Shown: piece by piece, positions 39,006 through 46,864 of the stretch
Layout of the letters: every line of letters starts with the position of its first letter
Position numbering within the stretch: the first letter of the stretch is position 1
Notes under the pieces: generated by a model
What the model was told of the DNA's origin: nothing
What the model saw: only the letters and a program-made list of their open reading frames with translations
The model's database searches: none
Translations under genes and position numbers: made by a program
DNA from: Enterobacter soli ATCC BAA-2102
GTDB lineage: Bacteria; Pseudomonadota; Gammaproteobacteria; Enterobacterales; Enterobacteriaceae
Length of the DNA stretch: 64,000 nucleotides
Direction: 5' to 3'
NCBI RefSeq assembly: GCF_001654845.1
Contig: NZ_LXES01000040.1
Span: 186,001 to 250,000 of the forward strand

Positions 39006-39128
39006 TACCCGTCATATTTCGAGCCTCAGGCGCGTTGGCTGCATTCGTTCACCCCAGTCACTTACACTGGTAAGCTCCTGGGGATTCGCTCACTTGCCGC
39101 CTTCCTGTGACTCGAACTATTTAGGGTA
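39005..39128. repeat. ERIC element 1 (inside the metNIQ-like operon)
   Basis: About 124 bp, imperfect palindrome starting tacccgtcata and ending tatttagggta. It contains the characteristic ERIC core sequences caccccagtcactta and gtaagctcctggggatt. It occupies nearly all of the permease/binding-protein gap and would be transcribed as a hairpin in the operon mRNA. Confidence 0.92.
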
Positions 39129-39153
39129 ACAACAACACACAGGAACCATCATC

Positions 39154-39966
39154 ATGAAAAAGACACTGACACTGATTGCCGCAGCAACCCTGAGTGCCCT
39201 GAGCTTCGCCTCCTGGGCGGATACCCTGACCGTGGGCGCGTCCAACACCCCGCACGCCGAAATTCTGGAGCAGGCGAAACCGATTCTGGCAAAACAAGGT
39301 ATCGATCTGGAGATTAAACCGTTCCAGGACTACATTCTGCCAAACACCGCGCTGGCAGGGCACGACATTGATGCGAACTACTTCCAGCACATTCCTTATC
39401 TGAACAGCGTGCTGAAAGATCATGCGGGCGACAAGGATTACGATTTTGTCAGCGCGGGCGCTATCCATATCGAGCCAATCGGGATTTACTCCAAAAAATA
39501 CAAATCCCTGAAAGATCTGCCGGAAGGCGGCAAAATCATCATGCGTGATGCGGTGTCTGAAGAAGGCCGTATTCTCTCCATCTTCGAAAAAGAGGGCGTG
39601 ATTAAGCTCAAGCCGGGCATCGATAAAGTGACGGCGCGCATCAGCGATATCGTTGAAAACCCGAAAAAACTGCAATTCACACCTAACGTAGAAGCGTCTC
39701 TGCTGCCGCAGATGTACAACAACGACGAAGGCGCTGCGGTGGTTATCAATGCGAACTACGCGATTGATGCCGGTCTGGATCCGGTTCACGATCCTATCGC
39801 GGTAGAGAGCGGTGAAAACAACCCATATGCCAACATCATTACGGTGCACCGTGGTGACGAGAAGAAGAAAGATATCGTGGCGCTGGTGAACGTGCTGCAT
39901 TCTAAAGAAATTCAGGACTGGATCCGCACCAAATACAAAGGCGCTGTGATTCCGGTAAACAACTAA
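39154..39966 (+). CDS. MetQ/NlpA-family substrate-binding protein, soluble
   Basis: 270 residues. A cleavable signal peptide (FASWA-DTL, about 22 aa) without a lipobox cysteine, unlike lipoprotein MetQ, so the mature protein should be free in the periplasm. The NlpA fold covers residues 25-270 (VGASNTPHAEILEQ, ANYFQHIPYLN). Works with the MetNI-like pair; substrate probably methionine or a related sulfur compound, given the neighbouring transsulfuration genes. Confidence 0.85.
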   Translation: MKKTLTLIAAATLSALSFASWADTLTVGASNTPHAEILEQAKPILAKQGIDLEIKPFQDYILPNTALAGHDIDANYFQHIPYLNSVLKDHAGDKDYDFVSAGAIHIEPIGIYSKKYKSLKDLPEGGKIIMRDAVSEEGRILSIFEKEGVIKLKPGIDKVTARISDIVENPKKLQFTPNVEASLLPQMYNNDEGAAVVINANYAIDAGLDPVHDPIAVESGENNPYANIITVHRGDEKKKDIVALVNVLHSKEIQDWIRTKYKGAVIPVNN

Positions 39967-39984
39967 TCATTTGATTTCACAGAT

Positions 39985-40019
39985 GAAGCCCGGCGAGTTT
40001 CTCGCCGGGCTTCTTTTTT
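39985..40019 (+). terminator. Terminator after the metQ-like gene
   Basis: 13-bp stem gaagcccggcgag / ctcgccgggcttc followed by TTTTTT. Confidence 0.92.
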
Positions 40020-40074
40020 GTATCCAGCCGACGAATCATTTAAGCTGAGTCTTTAGAGCAATGGAGTGAGAGCA

Positions 40075-40284
40075 ATGGGCAATGTGACCAAAGATGACGC
40101 GCTGTACCAGGAGATGTGCCGGGTGGTAGGGAAGGTCGTGCTTGAAATGCGTGATTTAGGACAAGAGCCAAAACATATTGTCATTGCCGGCGTGCTGCGT
40201 ACCGCGCTGGCGAACCAGCGCGTCAAGCGTAGCGAGTTGACCACTCAGGCCATGGAAACCGTGGTTAAAGCGCTGGCCGGGTAA
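40075..40284 (+). CDS. fumD: Fumarase D (FumD/YdhZ)
   Basis: 69 residues, same as E. coli FumD, with the conserved MCRVVGKVVLEMRDLGQEP and HIVIAGVLRTALAN segments. Small hydratase-like protein reported to have fumarase activity. ATG 40075 follows ggagtgag. The 3' end overlaps the convergent permease gene by 20 bp. Confidence 0.9.
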   Translation: MGNVTKDDALYQEMCRVVGKVVLEMRDLGQEPKHIVIAGVLRTALANQRVKRSELTTQAMETVVKALAG

Positions 40285-40951
40285 TGCGCCAGCGTTTCGC
40301 GAGCTGCTCAAGAGAGCAGCACAGCAGGTAATAAACCACACCGGTAAAGATAAAAATGGCGGCCGGGTAAATCTGCACCCGGTTGTTCACTTGCCCCGTC
40401 ACCGTGGTCAGTTCAGGCACGTTTACAATAAAAGCCAGAGACGTGTCTTTCAGCAGGCTGATAAAAATACCCAGCAGTGACGGCAGAATATTGCGTAAAA
40501 CCTGCGGCAATAAAATCCGCCACAGCGTCTGTCCCGTGCTAAATCCCTGGGTCAGTGCCGCTTCATACTGCCCGGCGGGCAACGCGCTCAGCCCCGACAA
40601 CACCGAATGCATCACCGCTGCCGCACTAAACCATGCCAGCGCCAGCGTGACGGTCATCGCGCCGGGTAAATCCCCTCCGGTGATCAGTGGCAAGAGATAC
40701 CACATCCAGAAAATAACAAAGATAAGCGGGATACCACGGATAAGCTCTGCCCACAAAAAGAGCGTGTTGCGTACCACCCCCGGAAAACGCCAGGCGAGAC
40801 ACGCCAGCCCGATACCGCCCGGTAGCGCCAGCGCGGCGGCACCCAGCGCCATCAGCAGCGTCAGAAGCACGCCGCCGGGTTCACCGGACGCCAGACGGCC
40901 CCAGAGTAAATAATCCAGGTTATCAGTAATAACATTCAGCCCGGCAATCAT
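40265..40951 (-). CDS. Polar amino acid ABC permease (second subunit)
   Basis: 228-residue HisM/GlnP-family inner-membrane permease with about five helices and an EAA loop (YEAALTQGFSTGQTLWRILLPQ near 130-155). Last gene of the four-gene importer read SBP, ATPase, permease, permease. Start overlaps the upstream permease by 4 bp; 3' end overlaps fumD convergently. Confidence 0.87.
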   Translation of the reverse strand: MIAGLNVITDNLDYLLWGRLASGEPGGVLLTLLMALGAAALALPGGIGLACLAWRFPGVVRNTLFLWAELIRGIPLIFVIFWMWYLLPLITGGDLPGAMTVTLALAWFSAAAVMHSVLSGLSALPAGQYEAALTQGFSTGQTLWRILLPQVLRNILPSLLGIFISLLKDTSLAFIVNVPELTTVTGQVNNRVQIYPAAIFIFTGVVYYLLCCSLEQLAKRWRITRPAL

Positions 40952-41724
40952 ACGTTCTCACTCCCTGTGTTGGCGATAGCGGCCCGTGGGCGGCGGGTGC
41001 GTTTTTTTATCGACGGACCTGTTCGCGCGAGGATCAACCCAATGGCGACCCCGGTCACCAGATAGAGCACGGTTCCCACGCTAAACGCCTCCAGCGCATG
41101 AGCGTTATAGCTTTCGATTTGTCGCACCTGGTAGGTGAGTTCGGCAAACCCAATCCCGCTGGCAAGCGATGACAGCTTCATCAGATTGAGATACTGCCCA
41201 ACGATGGGCTGCCAGGCGTTCGCAAGCCCCTGTGGCAGAAGGATGTAACGAAAAAGCCGCCATGCAGAAAACCCCTGAGCCAGCGCGGCTTCCCGCTGCC
41301 CACCAGGGACGGAGCGCAATCCGGACTCCACCTCCTCAATCAAAAAGGCCGAGGTGAAAACGCCGAGTCCCCAGGCGGAGCAGAGGAATTCCGGCGCGAA
41401 CCACCAGACGTTACCGGGTAAAACCGACCAGCTGTGATCGGCATTCACCAGTTCGCGAAACGCCTGCGGCAGCCCGTTCCAGGCAGCGAAATACCAGAAC
41501 AGCAATTGCACCAGTAACGGAGTATTGCGAAACAGCGAAACCCAGCCGCTGACGATGGCATGTCCGACTCGTCCACCTGAAAGACGTAGCAGCAGAAAGA
41601 GAAGTGCCAGAAGGCTTGCCAGAATCACACCGGCGAGCGTGACCCATAGCGTGGTCAGAAAACCGGAGAGGATCCATTGCAGGGGTTGCCCGGTCAGCAC
41701 CCCGTGCCAGTCGAGCGCAGGCAT
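40948..41724 (-). CDS. Polar amino acid ABC permease (first subunit)
   Basis: 258 residues. Same family as its neighbour, with N-terminal helix LQWILSGFLTTLWVTLAGV and EAA loop (REAALAQGFSAWRLFRYILLPQ). The basic C-terminal tail (KKRTRRPRAA) is likely cytoplasmic. The two permeases probably heterodimerise. Start shares one base with the ATPase stop. Confidence 0.87.
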   Translation of the reverse strand: MPALDWHGVLTGQPLQWILSGFLTTLWVTLAGVILASLLALLFLLLRLSGGRVGHAIVSGWVSLFRNTPLLVQLLFWYFAAWNGLPQAFRELVNADHSWSVLPGNVWWFAPEFLCSAWGLGVFTSAFLIEEVESGLRSVPGGQREAALAQGFSAWRLFRYILLPQGLANAWQPIVGQYLNLMKLSSLASGIGFAELTYQVRQIESYNAHALEAFSVGTVLYLVTGVAIGLILARTGPSIKKRTRRPRAAIANTGSENV

Positions 41725-42539
41725 TACAGATGCTCCTGATGCAGCGGGTTAAGCACTTTTTGCAGGAAACGCTGCGCGCGCGGATGAACAGGCTGGGTAA
41801 AGAACTGCTCAGGTGGCGCGGTTTCCAGAATTTGCCCGCCGTCGATAAAGACAATCCGGTCGGCAATTTCACGGGCGAACTGCATTTCATGCGTTACCAC
41901 AATCATGGTGATCCCGCTGTGGGCCAGCGTTTTCATCACAAATAGCACCTCGCCAATCATCTCTGGATCCAGCGCGGAAGTGGGCTCATCAAACAGGATG
42001 ATTTGCGGTGAAGAGGCCAGCGCGCGTGCGATCGCCACCCGCTGTTGCTGGCCGCCGGAAAGCTCCGCAGGAAAGTGGTGCGCTTTTTCCAGCATCCCAA
42101 CGTTGTTGAGCAACTCAAGGGCGCGTTCCTCAGCGGGCTGCGGTTTCCAGCCATGAACATGCTCCAGCGCCAGGGTGATGTTCTGGCTGGCTGTAAGATG
42201 GGCGTAAAGATTGAATTGCTGGAAAACGAACCCTACGCGGCTGCGCAGCTTGCGAAGCGCGGCCCCGGTGAGTTGTCCGGTGGGTTTGTTATCGATAAGG
42301 ATCTCACCGCCGTTCAGGGTTTCAAGCTGGTTGATAAGGCGGATAAGGGTGGATTTACCGGAACCGGAAGGGCCAAGAATGGCAACCACTTCGCCAGGGG
42401 TAATGCTGAGATTAATGCCTTTTAGCACGTGATGGTCGCCGTAGCTTTTTACCACGTCACGAAACTCAACGCTTGCCTGTTCCTGATGTGAAAAATCCGC
42501 GGCACTGGCCGCGGAGCGTGAAAATAAACCTGAGAGCAT
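41724..42539 (-). CDS. Polar amino acid ABC transporter ATP-binding protein
   Basis: 271 residues. Walker A GPSGSGKST, signature LSGGQQQR, Walker B IILFDEPTSALDPE, H-loop VTHEMQFAREIADR: a GlnQ/HisP-type ATPase. A ~25-residue Ser/Ala-rich N-terminal extension precedes the ABC core. One base separates its start from the binding-protein stop. Confidence 0.9.
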   Translation of the reverse strand: MLSGLFSRSAASAADFSHQEQASVEFRDVVKSYGDHHVLKGINLSITPGEVVAILGPSGSGKSTLIRLINQLETLNGGEILIDNKPTGQLTGAALRKLRSRVGFVFQQFNLYAHLTASQNITLALEHVHGWKPQPAEERALELLNNVGMLEKAHHFPAELSGGQQQRVAIARALASSPQIILFDEPTSALDPEMIGEVLFVMKTLAHSGITMIVVTHEMQFAREIADRIVFIDGGQILETAPPEQFFTQPVHPRAQRFLQKVLNPLHQEHL

Positions 42540-42540
42540 A

Positions 42541-43359
42541 TTACTGAGCTTCTATTTTAAAGGCACGAGGCTGCGGTGACTGGGTTTGCGGGCCAAACCA
42601 GACGTCATAAATACTGGCGGCCTGGCCATTTTTCTCCAGAGCGACCAGCTCATCGTTGACCACTTTCAGCAGCGCTGTTTCGCCTTTTTTCACCCCGACG
42701 CCAATCTCTTCTTTGCTTATCAGGTCCGGCAGGATTTTAAAGTTCGCTTTATCCGGTGCCTGTGCCAGCAGCCCGGCCAGAATAGTGCTGTCCTGAGTGA
42801 TGGCCTGCACGTTGCCATTACGCAGCGCCGTCAGCGCCAGCGGGATATCGTCATAAGAGAGTACGCGAGACTGTGGGAAACGCTGGTGTAATGTCTGCTC
42901 GCCCGTGGTGCCTTTCACCGCCCCGATGCGCGCCCGGCTGTATTCGTCCAGCTTATCGGCGGATTTTGCCGGTACCAGGAACTGCTGCCCGGTCACGAAA
43001 TAGGGGGTGGAGAAATCAACAACCTGCGCGCGCTCTGGCGTGATGGTGATATCTGCCACGATCAAATCTGCCTTGCCAGACTGAAGCAGCGGGATACGGT
43101 TCGCCGGGTTAGTAGCAACCAGCTCCAGTTTCACGCCGAGCTTTTTTGCCAGGGCTTTGGCGAAATCAACGTCGTAGCCCACAATTTCATGGGTTTTAGC
43201 ATCAATAGAGCCAAACGGCGGGTTGGCATCGAAGGTCGCTACTTTTACCACGCCTGCGGCCTTGATATCGGCCAGTTGATCGGCCAGAGCCTGTGTAGAA
43301 AGAATGCCGCCTGCCGTCAGTAAACCCAGTGCCAGTGCCAATTTTGTGTAAGCTGCCAT
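42541..43359 (-). CDS. Periplasmic amino acid-binding protein of the ABC importer
   Basis: 272 residues with signal peptide (STQALA-DQL). SBP family 3 fold: VKVATFDANPPFGSID, EIVGYDVDFAKALAKKLG, ADLIVADITITPERAQVVDFSTPYF. Promoter-proximal gene of the operon. Glutamate/aspartate or another polar amino acid is likely; the substrate cannot be fixed by eye. The 238-bp region to 43597 holds divergent promoters and no gene. Confidence 0.88.
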   Translation of the reverse strand: MAAYTKLALALGLLTAGGILSTQALADQLADIKAAGVVKVATFDANPPFGSIDAKTHEIVGYDVDFAKALAKKLGVKLELVATNPANRIPLLQSGKADLIVADITITPERAQVVDFSTPYFVTGQQFLVPAKSADKLDEYSRARIGAVKGTTGEQTLHQRFPQSRVLSYDDIPLALTALRNGNVQAITQDSTILAGLLAQAPDKANFKILPDLISKEEIGVGVKKGETALLKVVNDELVALEKNGQAASIYDVWFGPQTQSPQPRAFKIEAQ

Positions 43360-43597
43360 AGTGTTATCTCATCGTTTTGTTTTGTCCTTCCACGCTCCCA
43401 TAAGTGAACCCTATCGCCAAATAAGAAATCGTGCTTTGTAATTAACGAAAAAGCATTAGTGAACAAGGTGTTATCTTCAGGTAAATGAAAGGGCTCTATT
43501 TGCACTTCCTGCACATCAACAGTCGATATTGGTATTTCACTTGCACGAGAAAGGGGTGTTTAACTTAGGGCAGGTTCAGCAACGAGGGGTAAAGACG

Positions 43598-43765
43598 ATG
43601 AAAAAGTGGATAAGCACGTTACGGCGGTTTTTTGCGGGCTCACCAGCAAGCGCGGAGAACAGCGCGCAACGTGTTCTTGAGTCGATACTGCCTGTTGCCA
43701 GCCTGTATGGCGTGGATATCGCGAACATAGATCCGGAGTGGTTCCATGATCAAACGTCACGCTGA
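43598..43765 (+). CDS. Unrecognised 55-residue protein
   Basis: ATG 43598 is preceded by gagggg at proper spacing. The product begins MKKWISTLRRFFAGSP (basic, amphipathic), continues with AENSAQRVLESILPVASLYGVDIANIDPEWF and is acidic near the end. No signal peptidase site is convincing. Upstream of and codirectional with the two-component genes. Not recognised; good Shine-Dalgarno and coherent composition suggest it is real. Confidence 0.5.
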   Translation: MKKWISTLRRFFAGSPASAENSAQRVLESILPVASLYGVDIANIDPEWFHDQTSR

Positions 43766-43817
43766 ATTGCGCCTAAAGCGCGAAATGTACTGGAATGAGC
43801 TGTGCGAAGAGTGCTGA
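43746..43817 (+). CDS. Possible 23-residue peptide overlapping the 55-residue gene
   Basis: Out-of-frame ATG 43746 inside the end of the previous gene opens a frame MIKRHAELRLKREMYW...LCEEC to TGA 43815. It is charged, with two C-terminal cysteines. The 20-bp overlap would allow translational coupling. No Shine-Dalgarno is obvious; could be chance. Confidence 0.22.
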   Translation: MIKRHAELRLKREMYWNELCEEC

Positions 43818-43899
43818 GGAAAACAGGGGGGTAAAAACACCCCGAAGATCGGATAACGGCACTGTTTTTTTGTTCTCATAAGGGTTAGCTGATAATGTC

Positions 43900-43929
43900 G
43901 ACTGCCTGAATGACGACTGCCTGAATGAC
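43900..43929. repeat. 15-bp tandem duplication at the kinase start
   Basis: gactgcctgaatgac occurs twice head to tail (43900-43914, 43915-43929). The first copy's ATG stops after four codons (TGA); the second copy's ATG is the candidate kinase start. Confidence 0.85.
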
Positions 43930-45274
43930 GACACCCGTTAACACGATGAGTAATACTATCCTGATTAAACGCAGCATCGCGGTCTGGGCCATAGTCTGCC
44001 TGATTAGCAGTGCGTTGCTGTACGCCGAACAAATCCGCCGTCAGTTCTGGGCGCAGGATCGCGAGTTTTCGGCGCTCTATTCCACTATCGGTGCCGTACT
44101 GACGCAAAACGAATCGGTGCTGCCGCTCCTCAGTGGCGATGAAGATATCGCCGCGCTGCGTAAAAAATTCCCGCATATTCTGGCACTGGAAAAGACAACG
44201 GATCGGGCGCTGGATGCGGCCAGAGTTGAACCTTTGCACGATCAGCAGTACTGGTTGTACAACCCCTGGCGTCAGATCCGGGTGCTTATCGACCTGGCAC
44301 CGCTGCTGGCGACCAGCCACACGTTCTCCCGTCTTCATATGCACTTTCCGACGAACCCTGATGAGACAGCGTCTGGAGCTTTCTGGCACTGGCAGCGTAC
44401 TTTCCCACAGCACACTCAACCCTTTACGCTAAATGCAGACGCGGAACCCGACTGGCTCGGGGTTTCGTGGTTTAGCTTTCCACTGGTCTTTTTCGGCTGG
44501 GCGGTGGTGATTGCGGTGGCGAGCGTGGCGTTCTGGCAGCGCAAGGCGCGAAAAGAGGCGGAACAACGTGCGCACTACTACCAGCACGCCAGGCTGAACA
44601 CGCTGGGGGAGATCACCGCGGGCATTGTGCATGAAATCAACCAGCCGCTCACCGCGGTACAGACCTGGATCCAGGGAGCGCAGCGCCAGCAGATGCAGGA
44701 TAACCCGCAGGCGGTGTCTCAGGCGCTGGCGGCAGCGCTGGTACAGACCCAGCGGATCGGTGCGCTGTTAACGCGTTTTCGTGAACACGTGGTGCAGGAA
44801 AAAGTGACCCTGCGCGACACCGACCTGGCGCAGTGCTGGCAGCAGGTGGTGAATTTACTCGAACATGAGCGCAAGGCTGAACATATTACGGTCAGCCATC
44901 ACTTTGCGCCGGATGCATCGACAGTGCAGGCAGACCGGCTGTGGCTTGAGCAGGTGCTGCATAATATCCTCAGCAATGCTATCCAGGCGCAGCAGGACAT
45001 TCCTCAGGGTTGGGTGCGAATAGAAAGCCAGAAGAAAGGCGATGCCGTACAGATAACCGTCACCGACGGTGGCCCGGGCTTTAGCACTGAGGCATTGCAG
45101 AATGCATTTATGCCTTTTTACAGCGGGCGAAAAGAGGGGATTGGGCTCGGCATGACCTTAACGGAGTCACTGATGACGCGTATGAACGGATCCATTACGC
45201 TTAACAACGCACCGGGTGGCGGCGCGCAGATCCTGCTTCAACTGGCGAATGACAAGGAGACATCACATGGTTAA
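43925..45274 (+). CDS. Membrane sensor histidine kinase (FixL/TtrS-like)
   Basis: Up to 449 residues. TM1 about 17-34, a periplasmic sensor domain of ~150 residues with no recognised fold, TM2 about 183-203, then a dimerisation/phosphoacceptor helix with His236 in GIVHEINQPLTAV. The HATPase domain has an N box (HNILSNAIQ), G1 (TDGGPGF) and G2 (GIGLGMTL). Start is uncertain: ATG 43925 (in a tandem repeat) or ATG 43946 (MSNTILIKR); neither has a strong Shine-Dalgarno. Overlaps the response regulator by 8 bp. Upstream of a HbpS-like secreted protein that may modulate it. Confidence 0.85.
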   Translation: MTTPVNTMSNTILIKRSIAVWAIVCLISSALLYAEQIRRQFWAQDREFSALYSTIGAVLTQNESVLPLLSGDEDIAALRKKFPHILALEKTTDRALDAARVEPLHDQQYWLYNPWRQIRVLIDLAPLLATSHTFSRLHMHFPTNPDETASGAFWHWQRTFPQHTQPFTLNADAEPDWLGVSWFSFPLVFFGWAVVIAVASVAFWQRKARKEAEQRAHYYQHARLNTLGEITAGIVHEINQPLTAVQTWIQGAQRQQMQDNPQAVSQALAAALVQTQRIGALLTRFREHVVQEKVTLRDTDLAQCWQQVVNLLEHERKAEHITVSHHFAPDASTVQADRLWLEQVLHNILSNAIQAQQDIPQGWVRIESQKKGDAVQITVTDGGPGFSTEALQNAFMPFYSGRKEGIGLGMTLTESLMTRMNGSITLNNAPGGGAQILLQLANDKETSHG

Positions 45275-45878
45275 CGCTATTTATCTGATTGATGATGATG
45301 CGTCAGTCAGGGAATCGCTGGCATTTTTACTCTCCGGGATGCAGTGGCAGGTGAAAACCTATGACAGTGTTGACGGCTTTACGGTTGCGCACCAGGGGGA
45401 CGCAGCGCTGGTGGGCTGCCTGCTGTTGGATATGCGGATGCCCGGTAAAGGCGGGCTTGCGTGGCTGGAAGAAGGTGAATGGCCGTGGCCGCTGTTGCCC
45501 GTCATCATCATGACCGGGCATGGTACCGTCGATGCCTGCCGTCGGGCGTTTCGCAATGGCGTATTTGAGTTTTTCACCAAGCCGCTGGATGCGGACAAGC
45601 TGATTGAGACGGTTGGCCTGGCCTTTGAAGAGAGCCAGCGACTGCTCGGGGCCTGGCAGGAAACATCACGCATCAAAGCCCGCTTTGAACTCCTTACCGC
45701 GCGTGAACATGAGGTACTCAGCGTGTTAATGGAAGGGCGCAGCAATAAAGAGGCCGCCGCGTTACTCAACCTGTCACCCAAAACCGTTGAAGCGCACCGC
45801 GCCGCGGCATTGACCAAGCTCGGTGTGACGAGCCTTGTTCAGGCCATCCGCGATTACGATAAATTGCAATCCGTATAA
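45267..45878 (+). CDS. FixJ/NarL-type response regulator
   Basis: 203 residues from ATG 45267. Receiver domain (1-120) with Asp10/Asp11, phosphoacceptor Asp55 (LLLDMRMPG), Thr in IIMTGHG and Lys in FFTKPLD. LuxR-type HTH (about 138-200: LTAREHEVLSVLMEG, SNKEAAALLNLSPKTVEAHR). Partner of the overlapping kinase gene. Targets unknown; the HbpS-like gene 89 bp downstream and the divergent ABC importer are candidates. Confidence 0.9.
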   Translation: MVNAIYLIDDDASVRESLAFLLSGMQWQVKTYDSVDGFTVAHQGDAALVGCLLLDMRMPGKGGLAWLEEGEWPWPLLPVIIMTGHGTVDACRRAFRNGVFEFFTKPLDADKLIETVGLAFEESQRLLGAWQETSRIKARFELLTAREHEVLSVLMEGRSNKEAAALLNLSPKTVEAHRAAALTKLGVTSLVQAIRDYDKLQSV

Positions 45879-45967
45879 CTACCAGGAGGAGTGCGTATTC
45901 AACCGAATTACGTTTCCCCGCGCGTCCCGATAATCTCGTGGTGTCTCCCAATAATCGAGGATGTGCG

Positions 45968-46447
45968 ATGAAAAAGTTAATGATGGTTGCGGCGTTTATC
46001 GCGGGTGGTGTGAGCCTGACAGCACAGGCCGATGTGCTGGCGCAAAAAAATATCTCTCTGACCCAGGCGAACGCCCTGGCCACCTCTGCCATTCAGGCCT
46101 GCATGGCGAAAAATTACCAGGTGACGGTGACAGTGGTTGATCGCGCGGGCGTCATTAAGGCCGTGCAGCGCACCGACAACGCAGGCCCGCACACGGTGAA
46201 AGCCAGCGAAATGAAAGCCTATACGTCGCTCAGCACAAAAAATGCCTCTGGCAAAGTGATGGAAGCGGCGCAGAGTAATGCCGGGGCGCAAAACATGCGT
46301 GATGTTCCTGGCTTCCTGCTGCTGGCGGGCGGTTTACCGGTGAAAGTGGGTGATGAAGTGATCGGGGCGATTGGTATCGGCGGTGCGCCGGGTGGTCATC
46401 TTGATGAAGCGTGCGCGCAGCAGGCAATTGATAGCCTGAAGCTGTAA
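45968..46447 (+). CDS. Secreted HbpS/GlcG-family protein (haem-degrading domain family)
   Basis: 159 residues with signal peptide (LTAQA-DVL). The rest is a GlcG/HbpS (DUF336) domain: LTQANALATSAIQACMAK, VVDRAGVIKAVQRTDNAGPH, PGFLLLAGGLPVKVGDEVIGAIGIGGAPGG. Streptomyces HbpS binds haem and modulates the SenS-SenR two-component system, and this gene directly follows a kinase/regulator pair. Haem or other ligand binding here is inference. ATG 45968 follows gagga. Confidence 0.82.
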   Translation: MKKLMMVAAFIAGGVSLTAQADVLAQKNISLTQANALATSAIQACMAKNYQVTVTVVDRAGVIKAVQRTDNAGPHTVKASEMKAYTSLSTKNASGKVMEAAQSNAGAQNMRDVPGFLLLAGGLPVKVGDEVIGAIGIGGAPGGHLDEACAQQAIDSLKL

Positions 46448-46449
46448 CG

Positions 46450-46484
46450 AGTCACCCGCACCGGGTGTTGCATCCAGTGCGGGT
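46450..46484. terminator. Hairpin between convergent HbpS-like and 46-aa genes
   Basis: acccgcac ... gtgcgggt stem with a long loop. Only a weak T-rich tail follows, so termination is plausible, not certain. Confidence 0.5.
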
Positions 46485-46495
46485 CAATTACGTGA

Positions 46496-46636
46496 TCAGA
46501 TTTTGCAGGCGTCGCCGCAGTCATCGTCAGCTACAATAGCCTGAGCCTTTTTATCTGCGTCATCCAGACGCTCAGCATTGCGCTCTTCGGCTTCATCCAG
46601 TCCGTTAAACACCAGATTGTCGAGATCAATTTCCAT
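46496..46636 (-). CDS. Small acidic 46-residue protein with C-terminal CxxxC
   Basis: ATG 46636 (Shine-Dalgarno caggta) to TGA. The peptide starts MEIDLDNLVFNGLDEAEERN, is one-third Asp/Glu, has a helical middle, and ends DDDCGDACKI with Cys40 and Cys44. Convergent with the HbpS-like gene and divergent from the carbonic anhydrase. Not recognised; the charged body plus a short Cys pair could suit a metal- or redox-responsive small protein (inference). Confidence 0.5.
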   Translation of the reverse strand: MEIDLDNLVFNGLDEAEERNAERLDDADKKAQAIVADDDCGDACKI

Positions 46637-46817
46637 CATTTACCTGCTTTGTTCAGTTTTTGCGGTCAGCACAGTATAGGGCAAAAACAGGGATTGATGC
46701 ATCCCACGGGCGGCAGAACAGCCCAAAGTGCAAAATGCGGGTGGGTAACGAGCTATGTGGTCGGGTCAGCAATATAATTCTTGTATGATGTTAAGCGGGG
46801 TAGTTAAACTTTACGAA

Positions 46818-46833
46818 CGTGATCACTGTCACG
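46818..46833. promoter_or_regulatory. CRP-like dyad upstream of carbonic anhydrase
   Basis: cgtgatcactgtcacg contains GTGA-N6-TCAC, the CRP core, 31 bp before the ATG at 46865. A -10-like tatgat lies upstream, so the site would be downstream of the promoter and might repress. Confidence 0.35.
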
Positions 46834-46864
46834 TCTAAACTAAAACAGATAAAGAGACATTGCT

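Noticed and set aside
45884..45971. Strong Shine-Dalgarno (aggagga) followed by GTG and a 26-codon frame ending on the HbpS-like start codon
   Set aside because: The GTG touches the Shine-Dalgarno with no spacer, so initiation there is unlikely; no other start is available at proper distance.
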